Assembly (NCBI RefSeq): GCF_043643765.1
Contig: NZ_JBHZSP010000002.1
Location: 124,001-188,000 of the forward strand
From: Marinomonas posidonica_A
GTDB lineage: Bacteria; Pseudomonadota; Gammaproteobacteria; Pseudomonadales; Marinomonadaceae
Length of the DNA stretch: 64,000 nucleotides
Direction: 5' to 3'
In this document: piece by piece, positions 35,647-44,980 of the stretch
Position numbering within the stretch: the first letter of the stretch is position 1
Layout: each line of letters begins with the position of its first letter
Translations under genes and position numbers: made by a program
Notes under the pieces: generated by a model
Databases searched by the model: none
Seen by the model: the letters and a program-made list of their open reading frames with translations, nothing else
What the model was told of the DNA's origin: nothing

Positions 35647-37068
35647 TTAGGATGAACAACTGACTTCTAAGGATTTCCCCCACTCCGGCGACCTCTGAGC
35701 AAGCTCATCAGACTCCGGATGTTCTTCGAATGGAGAATTTAAAACATTTAACAAACGCCTGAAGGGCAAATAATCCCCCTGCTCAGCCGCTTGAATGGCG
35801 CTGTGCGCCAAGTAATTTCGCAGTACAAATTTGGGATTTACACCCAGCATTCTCTCTGACATGTCAGCCCAAGATAGTGCATTCGATTGTCGAGCGGCCT
35901 GATATCGCTGCAACCATGCTGATAAAGCCTGACGATCCACGACTTCATCCAACAACAGATCAAATTCAGCCTCTTCTAACTGTGCCAACAATCGGAAGAA
36001 CACACTGTAATCCATTTTTTCTTTAGCCAATAACTGAAACATTGAAGGCAACAAATCATGAAGATCTGTGTTTTTTTCCAGTCCCATTTTCGCCAGCATC
36101 AAGTCGTCATAATGTTGCTGTAGCTCGGCTTCATAGGTTTGTAAAATCGATACTAATTGATCTCGCTCTAAATGCTTCGAAAAGCAACGCATCAAACAAT
36201 TTAAATTCCACAATCCGACACCCGGCTGACGTGAGAAGGCATAACGCCCTTCGTGGTCCGAATGATTACACACCCATGAGTCGTCATAATCTTCCATAAA
36301 GCCATATGGACCATAATCTATGGTTTCACCGGTAATGGAGAAGTTATCCGTATTCATAACACCATGCTGAAAGCCGACGGCTTGCCACTTAGCAATCATC
36401 TGCGCCGTTCGCTTTACCACCGCCAACAACATTGCGACGATAGGCTGCTCTGCTTGACGACACTCAGGGTAGTAATACGCCAAACAATGCTCAATCAGCT
36501 GGTCTAATTCAGCCTGTTTACCTTGATAAAAGAAATACTCAAAATGACCGAAACGAATGTGCCCATTTGCTGTTCGCAACAGCATAGCACCAGGCTCAGG
36601 TCTTTCTCTGTAAACCGCTTCTCGACTATCGAATAGCGCCAACGCTCTAGAACTTGGAATAGACAACGCCGACATGGCTTCACTGGCCAAATATTCACGA
36701 ATACAGGATCTTAATACCGCACGACCATCCCCTCGTCGAGAATAAGGTGTCGGCCCTGCCCCTTTCATATGTAAATCGTATAAAAGACCATCCTGACCAC
36801 GAACTTCACCCAGCAACACCCCCCGCCCATCACCAAGCTGAGGCGAAAAACCACCAAATTGATGACCTGCGTAAACCATACTTAAACTTTGTGGCAAAGG
36901 ATCTTCGCCCATCAGTAAAGCTTTAGTGTGAGGAGATTTAATATCAATGGATAAAGAAGCGGCGAGCGCTTGGTTAAATTCAACCAAACGCTGCTCATGA
37001 AGTGGCTGAATCGCCACATGCGTGTAAAAAGCGTCACCCAGAGTTGCATAATGATGTTCTAAGTTCAT
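35647..37068 (-). CDS. selO: Protein adenylyltransferase SelO (YdiU family)
   Basis: Pseudokinase-fold enzyme that transfers AMP to protein targets in redox stress. It has 473 residues. The GDGRGVLLGEV glycine loop, the KGAGPTPYSRRGDGRAVLRS block and the metal-binding HGVMNTDNFSITGETIDYGPYGF are typical. The tail ends CSS, the position where eukaryotic and some bacterial SelO have selenocysteine; the codon here is a normal TGC/TGT, so no recoding. Next to gpsA, as an independent gene 29 bases away. Confidence 0.93.
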   Translation of the reverse strand: MNLEHHYATLGDAFYTHVAIQPLHEQRLVEFNQALAASLSIDIKSPHTKALLMGEDPLPQSLSMVYAGHQFGGFSPQLGDGRGVLLGEVRGQDGLLYDLHMKGAGPTPYSRRGDGRAVLRSCIREYLASEAMSALSIPSSRALALFDSREAVYRERPEPGAMLLRTANGHIRFGHFEYFFYQGKQAELDQLIEHCLAYYYPECRQAEQPIVAMLLAVVKRTAQMIAKWQAVGFQHGVMNTDNFSITGETIDYGPYGFMEDYDDSWVCNHSDHEGRYAFSRQPGVGLWNLNCLMRCFSKHLERDQLVSILQTYEAELQQHYDDLMLAKMGLEKNTDLHDLLPSMFQLLAKEKMDYSVFFRLLAQLEEAEFDLLLDEVVDRQALSAWLQRYQAARQSNALSWADMSERMLGVNPKFVLRNYLAHSAIQAAEQGDYLPFRRLLNVLNSPFEEHPESDELAQRSPEWGKSLEVSCSS

Positions 37069-37091
37069 CCTAGCCTACTCGTTAGCGTTAC

Positions 37092-38423
37092 TTATTTAGA
37101 CATGTCTACCATGTACTCACAACGAATGCTTTCCCCTACCGTTTTTTCAATTTCAGGAATCATAAACGCATCGTCTTCACTGGCAAAACTAACCGATTTG
37201 CCGCTTTCACCACCTCGACCAGTACGACCAATACGGTGTACATAATCTTCAGGGTCTTCAGGCAAAGCGTAGTTCACCACTAATTCAACATTATCAACGT
37301 GAATACCACGACCTGCAACATCCGTCGCTACCAACACTTGGATGCTGCCTTCCTTGAAATTTTTCAGGGTTTTTACTCGCTTGTCTTGCGCGACTTCGCC
37401 TGACAAAATAGCGCAATTGATTTTTTCCATTTTCAAACGTTCATACAGATCACGAGTTTCATCACGACGGTTGGCAAAAATAATGGTTCGTTGACTGCCA
37501 TTTTCTTCGATCAACTGTTTTAACACAGGCCATTTCTGATCGGCTTCAACGGTATAAATCACTTGCTCAATGTTTTGGTTAGTTGCTTCTTTTGGCACAA
37601 CGGACACTTCTTTCGGAAAATACGTCCACTGCTTAGCCAGAGCTTGAATGTCTTTCGGGAAGGTGGCACTGAATAGCATGGTTTGACGTGTTTCTTTGTG
37701 CGGTGTCATACGAATGATGCTCTTCACATCTGGAATAAAGCCCATAGACAACATACGGTCAGCTTCATCCAAAACCAAACACTCTACTTTGTTTAGTAAG
37801 ACTTTACGACTGCGTGCAAAATCCAACAATCGACCTGGCGTAGCAACAAGAATGTCCACATTTTCAGTTTGCAAAGCCTGCTTCTGCTTTTCATAGCTTA
37901 ACCCACCAACCAACGCCACAACATTCAAATGACAGTTAGCGGTGAGTTTTACCGCTTCATCTGCTATCTGTAATGCCAATTCACGGGTTGGCGCAATAAT
38001 CAAACCTCGAGCAAGGTTGTTCGCTCGCTCTTCTTCCAGTGGGTAATCAAGAAAATCTGTGATCATGGCAATCAAAAAAGCCGCCGTTTTGCCTGTACCC
38101 GTTTGAGCCTGACCTATGATGTCATAACCTTGCAATGTGGTTGGCAAGGTTTCTGCCTGTATCTCACTGCAGTATTCAAATCCCATTTCAGCAATAGATT
38201 TTAACACTCGATCCGGCAAATTCAGATCATGAAAGCGCAGTTTGCCTTCCACTTCTGGCACCTGAAAATCATCAATAGACCAAACACCTTCACTGAATGT
38301 CTCTTCATCCATTTTTACCTCACTCGTCTTCCCTTGGGCTTTTCTAGGTCGTTTATTCTGACGACGAGTTCGTTTTGGTTTCGGGTTACTTTCTGGTGCT
38401 ACGTCTTGATTTTGGTTTTCCAT
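37092..38423 (-). CDS. DEAD-box RNA helicase (RhlB-like)
   Basis: 443 residues. A basic N-terminal extension (about 1-60, rich in K and R, KPKRTRRQNKRPRK) precedes the two RecA domains. Motifs are the Q motif around FEYCSEIQAETLP, AQTGTGKTAAFL, VLDEADRML, SATFP and HRIGRTGRGG. Pseudomonas RhlB has the same basic N-terminal tail. It likely remodels structured RNA, possibly with RNase E, whose gene is not in the window. Confidence 0.9.
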   Translation of the reverse strand: MENQNQDVAPESNPKPKRTRRQNKRPRKAQGKTSEVKMDEETFSEGVWSIDDFQVPEVEGKLRFHDLNLPDRVLKSIAEMGFEYCSEIQAETLPTTLQGYDIIGQAQTGTGKTAAFLIAMITDFLDYPLEEERANNLARGLIIAPTRELALQIADEAVKLTANCHLNVVALVGGLSYEKQKQALQTENVDILVATPGRLLDFARSRKVLLNKVECLVLDEADRMLSMGFIPDVKSIIRMTPHKETRQTMLFSATFPKDIQALAKQWTYFPKEVSVVPKEATNQNIEQVIYTVEADQKWPVLKQLIEENGSQRTIIFANRRDETRDLYERLKMEKINCAILSGEVAQDKRVKTLKNFKEGSIQVLVATDVAGRGIHVDNVELVVNYALPEDPEDYVHRIGRTGRGGESGKSVSFASEDDAFMIPEIEKTVGESIRCEYMVDMSK

Positions 38424-38558
38424 ATCGGAATCTATACACTTCTTCGGTTAGAGGTTAATTATCTGAGCATGGAGTGTACCTAATTGATCCAGCTTTATCA
38501 TCTTTTCCTTTAAAACAGACTCAAATTTGAAGAGATAATATGAGGCTATTTTTTACCA

Positions 38559-40682
38559 CTAACCTAATCGATAAGGTGGTAAACTTTGCACCAATTGGTT
38601 TCCATAACGCTTCGTTTTAAGACGTTTATCCAATATATGAATGGTTCCAGAGTCTTTTTCACTTCTCAGTAAACGCCCCGTAGCTTGCACCAAACGCAAA
38701 GAAGCATCTGGAATGGTTATTTCCATAAAGGGATTACCACCTCGCTTTTGAATCCATTCCGCTAAAGTCGCATCCACTGGGTCATCAGGCACAGCAAACG
38801 GGATTTTGGCTATAAACACCGAGGTTAGATAATCACCAGGCAAATCCACCCCTTCAGCAAAACTGGCCAAGCCAAACAACAAGCTACCTTTACCCTCATC
38901 AATTCGAGTTTTATGAGATTCCAAGATAATGCGTTTTGATTGTTCGCCCTGTATAAGCAAAATGTCTTTCAAGGACTCCTGTAAAGATTGCGCCACCTCT
39001 TCCATTTGACGACGAGATGAAAACAACACCAAACTGGCTTTATCTTGATCCACTTTTTTATTTAAATAATCAACAATTTCAGCTGTATGAAGCTCAACTT
39101 GATTTGGCTCAGACTTCATATCAGGAATCACCAACACACCGTTATTCTGAAAATCAAAAGGACTTAATACACGCAAATATTCACTCTCTCTCGGCACACC
39201 CGAGCGCATATTAAAACGATGAAATTGATTTAACGCAGTCAGTGTTGCAGAGGTCACCACTGCACCAAAACACTTATCCCATAATTGCTGACGTAAAGTA
39301 TTGGCCGCTAGAATAGGTGAAGCCCCCAGCTCAATATCTTGCTCCATACCTTGACCAGATAAAATCAGCCAACGGGCATTGGGGGGATATTGCTGATCAT
39401 CCGTTGTGGAATACAACTGCCACAGACCAACACTTTGTTCGATACGCCCTAATATTGCGCCCAAAATGGGCTGCCAAGTTTCAGCCATTTCAGGTGTGAC
39501 ACCCATACCCTCATTTTGCTTGGCCTTTTTGCATTCATCCTGAATACTTTCAATACTGTTAAATAATTTTTGATAACTGGTCGACAAACTGTACGCCAAC
39601 TGCTTTAACTCATCCGGCACAACACCAAATTCAAAACGATGTTGATTATTGTCCTGATCTAAACCCAAGCCATTAATATAGGGCGATAAACCTTGCTGAG
39701 CATATTGTATGAAATTCACAATGGTCTGGATTTGTTGCGGTATTTTGATCAGCAACTGTCCCGTCAAACTCACTTCATCGGTCAGTTCCTGTTTCAAATT
39801 CACCAAATTCTTTTCCAACTGTCGAAGCCAGCTAATGCTTTGCTGCAAGCGGACCTCATGACGAAAGTGCCCAATCGCTTTATCTGGCAGATGATGACCT
39901 TCATCAAACACATAAATGGTTTCTTTTGGGGCAGTCAGGATAGCGCCGCCACCTAGAGATAAATCTGCCAGCACAAGGTCATGGTTCGCAACAATGACAT
40001 CTGCCACCTCTATCTCAGAACGGGCCTTGAAAAATGGACACGCCGAATAATTGGCACAGTTACGGTTTGTACATTGTTGATGGTCAGTGGTTAAACGACG
40101 CCAATCTTGCTCTCGAACAATGCCTTCCCAATTATCTTTATCGCCGTCCCATTTTCCTTTACTCAGTGCTTCATCCATTTCCTGATATAGCACAGTATTC
40201 ACATCATCGGATTGCAAATGTTGTTCGAACAGGCCAGCAAACATATCGTCCATGGCCTGCTCTTCCGTACCTAGAAAGGCTTCCAGATTATTAAGACAGA
40301 GATAGCGACCACGACCTTTGGCTAAGGTATATTTAAAATTAACCTCGGTATTAGACAAGATATCAGGCAAGTCTTTATGGAGAATTTGCTCTTGCAACGC
40401 CACGGTTGCCGTCGAGATAACAAGTTTTAGCCCTCTTGCCTTAGCAATAGGAATAACAGCAAGACAATAGGACAAGGTTTTACCTGTCCCCGTCCCCGCT
40501 TCGATGACCGCCACATGTTTTTCCTCGAGCCGTTCCCCCTCGGAGCCTTGTTTAATATTCCCCAAAGTACGAGCAATCGCGCCTATCATTTGGCGTTGAC
40601 CAACTCTTGGCTTATGGGATTTAGCATCCAACATATCGCGATAGGCTGATTGGATTTTATTTTTTAATTCGTCTGAAAGCAT
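38559..40682 (-). CDS. dinG: ATP-dependent DNA helicase DinG
   Basis: XPD-like 5'-3' helicase with an iron-sulfur cluster, 707 residues. Walker A is EAGTGTGKTLSYC, Walker B VFDEGHHL. The four cluster cysteines are in RGRYLCLNN and CTNRNCANYSACPFF. The C-terminal VQATGRLLRSEKDSGTI is motif VI. It removes R-loops and roadblocks to replication forks. It diverges from lexA by 70 bases, and the two LexA boxes there explain SOS induction of dinG as in E. coli. Confidence 0.95.
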   Translation of the reverse strand: MLSDELKNKIQSAYRDMLDAKSHKPRVGQRQMIGAIARTLGNIKQGSEGERLEEKHVAVIEAGTGTGKTLSYCLAVIPIAKARGLKLVISTATVALQEQILHKDLPDILSNTEVNFKYTLAKGRGRYLCLNNLEAFLGTEEQAMDDMFAGLFEQHLQSDDVNTVLYQEMDEALSKGKWDGDKDNWEGIVREQDWRRLTTDHQQCTNRNCANYSACPFFKARSEIEVADVIVANHDLVLADLSLGGGAILTAPKETIYVFDEGHHLPDKAIGHFRHEVRLQQSISWLRQLEKNLVNLKQELTDEVSLTGQLLIKIPQQIQTIVNFIQYAQQGLSPYINGLGLDQDNNQHRFEFGVVPDELKQLAYSLSTSYQKLFNSIESIQDECKKAKQNEGMGVTPEMAETWQPILGAILGRIEQSVGLWQLYSTTDDQQYPPNARWLILSGQGMEQDIELGASPILAANTLRQQLWDKCFGAVVTSATLTALNQFHRFNMRSGVPRESEYLRVLSPFDFQNNGVLVIPDMKSEPNQVELHTAEIVDYLNKKVDQDKASLVLFSSRRQMEEVAQSLQESLKDILLIQGEQSKRIILESHKTRIDEGKGSLLFGLASFAEGVDLPGDYLTSVFIAKIPFAVPDDPVDATLAEWIQKRGGNPFMEITIPDASLRLVQATGRLLRSEKDSGTIHILDKRLKTKRYGNQLVQSLPPYRLG

Positions 40683-40690
40683 TTATTTTA

Positions 40691-40720
40691 TTGAGAATCG
40701 TTAAGAATGCTGTATATAAT
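40691..40720 (+). promoter_or_regulatory. lexA promoter
   Basis: TTGAGA (40691-40696), an 18-base spacer and a perfect TATAAT (40715-40720). The -10 lies inside the first LexA box, so repressor binding would block RNA polymerase directly. Confidence 0.7.
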
Positions 40721-40725
40721 AACAG
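40710..40725. promoter_or_regulatory. LexA operator 1 (SOS box)
   Basis: CTG-N10-CAG with N10 TATATAATAA, a very close match to the gammaproteobacterial SOS box. It covers the lexA -10 and lies 28 bases from the dinG start. Confidence 0.93.
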
Positions 40726-40728
40726 TTA

Positions 40729-40744
40729 CTGTATAAACAACCAG
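40729..40744. promoter_or_regulatory. LexA operator 2 (SOS box)
   Basis: A second CTG-N10-CAG, N10 TATAAACAAC, three bases after the first box and nine bases before the lexA ATG. Tandem boxes before lexA are also known in E. coli. Confidence 0.88.
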
Positions 40745-40752
40745 ATAGTGCC

Positions 40753-41376
40753 ATGATTAAATTAACTAAAAGACAATCTGATGTACTCGATACCATTCGC
40801 GAGTTTATTAGTGAAACCGGATTCCCACCTACTCGCGCGGAAATTGCGAAACGCCTTGGCTTTAAATCTCCAAATGCAGCAGAAGAGCACTTAAAAGCCC
40901 TGTGTAAAAAAGGTGCGATTGAAATGCTTTCTGGCGCCTCTCGCGGCATCCGCTTGGTTGAGTCTTCCGAAAATAATGCTCCAGAAGACGATTTAGGTTT
41001 GCCTGTTATTGGTAAAGTGGCCGCAGGATACCCTATATTAGCCCAAGAGAACATAGACACTCACGTCAGCGTACCTGGCAATATGTTCTCACCAAAAGCA
41101 GACTATTTCCTGTCAGTCTCAGGCACCAGCATGAAAAACATTGGCATTATGGAAGGCGATCTACTTGCCGTTCATAAAACCAATACGGTTCGCAATGGGC
41201 AAATTGTCGTTGCACGTATTGGTGACGAAGTCACTGTTAAACGCTTCGAGCAAAAAGGCCGCATTGTTCGCCTAATCCCTGAAAATGAAGACTATCAAGA
41301 CATTGTGGTCGACCTTGAAAGCGAAGAGTTTGCTATCGAAGGTTTGTCTGTTGGCGTCATCCGACAAGGTCTGTAA
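40753..41376 (+). CDS. lexA: LexA SOS repressor
   Basis: Repressor-protease of the DNA damage response, 207 residues. The winged helix is at 1-70 (LTKRQSDVLDTIREF, FPPTRAEIAKRLGF as recognition region). The autocleavage bond Ala91-Gly92 lies in VAAGYP, and Ser126 in SGTSMKNIG and Lys163 in VTVKRFE form the dyad. It autoregulates through the two boxes directly upstream. A strong terminator follows. Confidence 0.97.
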   Translation: MIKLTKRQSDVLDTIREFISETGFPPTRAEIAKRLGFKSPNAAEEHLKALCKKGAIEMLSGASRGIRLVESSENNAPEDDLGLPVIGKVAAGYPILAQENIDTHVSVPGNMFSPKADYFLSVSGTSMKNIGIMEGDLLAVHKTNTVRNGQIVVARIGDEVTVKRFEQKGRIVRLIPENEDYQDIVVDLESEEFAIEGLSVGVIRQGL

Positions 41377-41389
41377 ACAATACAAATCC

Positions 41390-41419
41390 AAAAAAAGGTG
41401 GCCTAAGCCACCTTTTTTT
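41390..41419. terminator. Strong bidirectional terminator after lexA
   Basis: A 13-bp stem with seven A/T at its base (AAAAAAAGGTGGC / GCCACCTTTTTTT) and loop CTAA. A second AT-rich hairpin (AAAATTCTT / AAGAATTTT, 41428-41450) overlaps the stop of the convergent small gene and may add to termination. Confidence 0.92.
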
Positions 41420-41435
41420 AACTTTTTAAAATTCT

Positions 41436-41699
41436 TTAATGAAGAATTTTTGGACGAAAATCATCGTCCATGTAATCCAACCCTTCATCAGCCATAGACT
41501 CATCCGAATACACAAAATCAATGCCTGCATGGAACATGCATTTTGCCAATTCAAAGTAACGATCCTGTAGATAGGAACGTGTTGTGTCCGATATTTTCAG
41601 GGTCGCCAACGGCTCTGCTTCCTCGCCACTGTCATTGGCTGGGCGCAATACAATATCGCCGTTTTCCAGCTCAACAATTTCAAGGTATGACTCTTTCAT
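41436..41699 (-). CDS. Conserved small acidic protein (PA3009-like)
   Basis: 87 residues, acidic. It begins MKESYLEIVELENGDIVLRPAND and ends in a run of acidic residues, resembling the small protein encoded between lexA and topA in Pseudomonas (recalled as PA3009). No signal peptide, membrane segment or known domain. It follows the DUF6586 gene by one base, so they form one operon with topA. Function unknown. Confidence 0.7.
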   Translation of the reverse strand: MKESYLEIVELENGDIVLRPANDSGEEAEPLATLKISDTTRSYLQDRYFELAKCMFHAGIDFVYSDESMADEGLDYMDDDFRPKILH

Positions 41700-41700
41700 A

Positions 41701-42168
41701 TTAATACTCAGATGACTCTTCTCTAAAACGTAACACCAAGTCAGTTAGCTTGGTCAAATACAACTGCATTGAAGCCCCATCATCCCCACCAGAACCGATA
41801 AGATCCGCTCGGTCAAAGGATGATTGAACCAAATGACACTCTAGCTGTTGCTGATAAGCACTCAAAAGCTGGCAACACCAAGACTTAGGCTGAGCCATTA
41901 AATCCTTAAGCTCTGACAGCACAGGGACAATAGATTGTTTGGCTTCTGCCTCATTTGCCAAGGCAACCACATCCAAACAATCAGACAAAGCATAGGATTG
42001 CGCTACTTCTTGCAACAAACCATTGAAGGCGCTTCGCAACTGAAACAAAGCCGAACCTTCAAAGCCGCTAACCAACCAAGTCTCTTCGCTAGATTGAGCA
42101 AGAGCCAGCAAGCGCTTAGCGGCATCAAGCCTTTGATTGGTTGCGCTGGCGTAACTGACGCTGATCAT
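41701..42168 (-). CDS. DUF6586 family protein (PA3010-like)
   Basis: 155 residues, largely alpha-helical, beginning MISVSYASATNQRLDAAKRLLAL. It fits the Pseudomonas gene next to topA (DUF6586, from memory). A conserved SWCCQLLSAYQQQLE stretch lies near the C-terminus. No catalytic motif. It overlaps topA by four bases (ATGA), strong evidence of cotranscription. A link to DNA topology is inferred from position only. Confidence 0.65.
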   Translation of the reverse strand: MISVSYASATNQRLDAAKRLLALAQSSEETWLVSGFEGSALFQLRSAFNGLLQEVAQSYALSDCLDVVALANEAEAKQSIVPVLSELKDLMAQPKSWCCQLLSAYQQQLECHLVQSSFDRADLIGSGGDDGASMQLYLTKLTDLVLRFREESSEY

Positions 42169-44792
42169 TTTTTCTTTTTACCTTCTTCGATGACCCATTT
42201 ACCGCCATCGTAAAACGCTTTCCAACCCGTTGGCTTCCCTTCGTTCTCCGTCATAATGTATTGCTCTTTCGTTTTACGACTATAACGAATCAAGGTAGGA
42301 CGCCCTTCAGAGTCCGCAACGGGTGCATCCGCAAAAAAATGATACTTAGGATCAATTTGATCCATGTAAGGCAACAACTCTTTTACATAAGGTGCACGGG
42401 TTTCTCGCTTACGAGGGAATTGACTGGCCGCCAAGAACAAGCCGGTCGCACCATCTCGCAGTACATAATGATCTTCCACTTTTTGGCAGGCTAAATCAGG
42501 CATTGGCACTGGGTCCATTTTCGGCGGTGCCACCTCACCACTTTTCAGCAGCTTACGAGTGTTCTTACACTCTTCATTAGTACAGCCGAAATACTTACCA
42601 AATCGTCCTGTTTTAAGTTGCATCTCAGATGAACATTTATCACATTCGATAACAGGTCCATCATAACCTTTGATCTTGAAACTCCCTGCCTCAACTTCAT
42701 AGCCAGGGCAAGAAGGATTATTGCCACATACATGTAATTTGCGGTGCTCATCCATCAAGTAACTGTCCATGGCTGAACCACAAATCTTACAACGATGCTT
42801 ATTAATCAGCGCCTTAGACTCACCTTCTTCGTCGTCGACAGCAACCGCTTCATCACCACGAATAAGGTTAATAGTAGCCTTACAGCGTTCTTTTGGCGGC
42901 AAAGCATAGCCAGAGCAAGACATGAACACCCCTGTACTGGCCGTACGAATCTGCATCGGTCGGCCACAGGTTGGGCATTCAACATCGGTCGGTGTCGGTT
43001 CATTTGGCATCATACCGTCATCCGGTGACTCCGCTTTTGCCAGCACATTACTGAAATCAAGATAGAAAGCATTCAAAGTCTGAATCCAATCTTTATCGCC
43101 TTCAGCAATCTCATCCAATCGCTCTTCCATTTGTGCGGTAAAACTAAAGTCCATCAAAGATGAAAAGCTACCAACCAAACGGTCAGTCACAATATCACCC
43201 ATTTTTTCTGCATAAAAACGGCGATTTTCAACTCGAACATAACCACGGTCTTGAATGGTGGAAATAATCGACGCGTAAGTAGAGGGACGACCAATGCCAC
43301 GCTTTTCCAACTCTTTTACTAAACTGGCTTCACTGAATCGAGCCACAGGCTTAGTAAAATGCTGTTCAGGCAATAGCTCTTTAAGCTCTAAAAATTCACC
43401 CTGAGCGACATCAGGCAAGATGTTATCTTCCCCTTTCTTGACAACGGTTTGCATGGCTCTGGTGTAACCATCAAAGCGTAAGATACGACCTTTGGCTTTG
43501 AACTCATACTCATCAGCGGCCACCGTAATGGTCGTAGATGTGTACTCAGCTGGCGTCATTTGACAGGCCATAAACTGACTGCGAATCAAGTCATAAAGAC
43601 GATGCGCATCTTTTTCCATGCCTAGCAAATCATCCACGCGGACATTCACATCAGAAGGTCGAATGGCTTCGTGGGCCTCTTGCGCACCTTCTTTGCTGGA
43701 ATAGCGAATGGGGTCGGCTGGTAAATAGGCCTCACCAAATGAACTTAGAATGTATTGACGCAATGACTCTACCGCTTCCGCACTCAGGTTTGTCGAGTCG
43801 GTACGCATATAGGTGATGTAACCCGCTTCGTACAAACGCTGAGCCAACATCATGGTCTTCTTAACACCATAACCTAAACGCGTACTGGCTGCCTGTTGCA
43901 ACGTTGAGGTAATAAAAGGCGCAGAAGGCTTGCTCTTAGTCGGTTTATCTTCACGACTTTGAACAAGGTATTTAGCCACCTGTAAGCGAGCCACATATTC
44001 ATCCGACTGCTGCTGGTTAACTGGTCGGTATTCTTTACCCTGATATTTTGCCGCCTCAAATTTAATGATGTCACTAGAAGTTGACAACATCGCGTCCAAC
44101 TCCCAAAACTCTTCGGGAACAAACGCACGAATCTCTTTTTCACGCTCAACAATCAAACGCACTGCTACCGATTGAACTCGCCCAGCAGACAAACCTCGCG
44201 CTACTTTCGCCCACAACAAAGGCGATACCATGAAGCCCACTACGCGATCAAGAAAACGACGCGCCTGTTGAGCATTAACACGATTTAAATCCAGTTCAGA
44301 TGGCGTTTCAAAAGCGGATTGAATGGCTTTCTTGGTAATTTCGTTAAACACCACACGCTTATAACGGCTGTCATCACCACCAATGGCTTCGCGCAAATGC
44401 CACGCTATCGCTTCCCCTTCTCTATCCAAATCGGTCGCGAGATAGATGGTGTCAGCATTTTTGGCTAATCGCTTAAGTTCATCAACGACTTTCTCTTTAC
44501 CAGGCAGAACCTCATAATTGGCATGCCAATTATTTTCAGGATCTACCCCCATACGCGCAATTAACTGCTTACGAGACTTACGGCTTTTATACTCGAGCTT
44601 TTCTTCAGGACTCATCTTGCGCGTCAAAGCCGCTTGCTTAGCTCGCTCTTGAGGCGTCGAAGTCGCGGTTTTACCCGACGGAAGGTCGCGAATATGACCA
44701 ACACTCGACTTAACGACAAAGTCATTGCCTAAGTATTTATTAATAGTTTTCGCCTTGGCTGGCGATTCCACGATTACCAGTGATTTTCCCAT
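42165..44792 (-). CDS. topA: DNA topoisomerase I
   Basis: Relaxes negative supercoils. It has 875 residues from ATG 44792. The TOPRIM domain opens LVIVESPAKAKTI; the catalytic tyrosine is in GYITYMRTDST. Three C-terminal zinc ribbons follow: CPTCGRPM, CKICGSAM and CDKCSSEM. A start twelve codons upstream is in frame but lacks support from homologues. It leads the operon with the two small proteins. Confidence 0.96.
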   Translation of the reverse strand: MGKSLVIVESPAKAKTINKYLGNDFVVKSSVGHIRDLPSGKTATSTPQERAKQAALTRKMSPEEKLEYKSRKSRKQLIARMGVDPENNWHANYEVLPGKEKVVDELKRLAKNADTIYLATDLDREGEAIAWHLREAIGGDDSRYKRVVFNEITKKAIQSAFETPSELDLNRVNAQQARRFLDRVVGFMVSPLLWAKVARGLSAGRVQSVAVRLIVEREKEIRAFVPEEFWELDAMLSTSSDIIKFEAAKYQGKEYRPVNQQQSDEYVARLQVAKYLVQSREDKPTKSKPSAPFITSTLQQAASTRLGYGVKKTMMLAQRLYEAGYITYMRTDSTNLSAEAVESLRQYILSSFGEAYLPADPIRYSSKEGAQEAHEAIRPSDVNVRVDDLLGMEKDAHRLYDLIRSQFMACQMTPAEYTSTTITVAADEYEFKAKGRILRFDGYTRAMQTVVKKGEDNILPDVAQGEFLELKELLPEQHFTKPVARFSEASLVKELEKRGIGRPSTYASIISTIQDRGYVRVENRRFYAEKMGDIVTDRLVGSFSSLMDFSFTAQMEERLDEIAEGDKDWIQTLNAFYLDFSNVLAKAESPDDGMMPNEPTPTDVECPTCGRPMQIRTASTGVFMSCSGYALPPKERCKATINLIRGDEAVAVDDEEGESKALINKHRCKICGSAMDSYLMDEHRKLHVCGNNPSCPGYEVEAGSFKIKGYDGPVIECDKCSSEMQLKTGRFGKYFGCTNEECKNTRKLLKSGEVAPPKMDPVPMPDLACQKVEDHYVLRDGATGLFLAASQFPRKRETRAPYVKELLPYMDQIDPKYHFFADAPVADSEGRPTLIRYSRKTKEQYIMTENEGKPTGWKAFYDGGKWVIEEGKKKK

Positions 44793-44980
44793 TGAACTGT
44801 GTAAGCCTTTTATAAAGTCGATCTGCAAATACTAATTGCACGAAGTTTAATCTCTCGGGGCGCTGATATTAAGCAAACACCTTTTATATGACAAGCGATC
44901 CCTGTATTGTTTCAATAATAATTCTTGCTGAACTTGGTATTTCTTATTTAACATACTGAATTCATTGCTAAAGGACAATC

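Noticed and set aside
35647..35660. Selenocysteine codon near the end of selO
   Set aside because: The codon is a normal cysteine codon and the stop follows two serines later.
42165..44792. Several antisense open frames of 60-90 codons within topA
   Set aside because: They are out-of-frame shadows with no family likeness or ribosome-binding sites.
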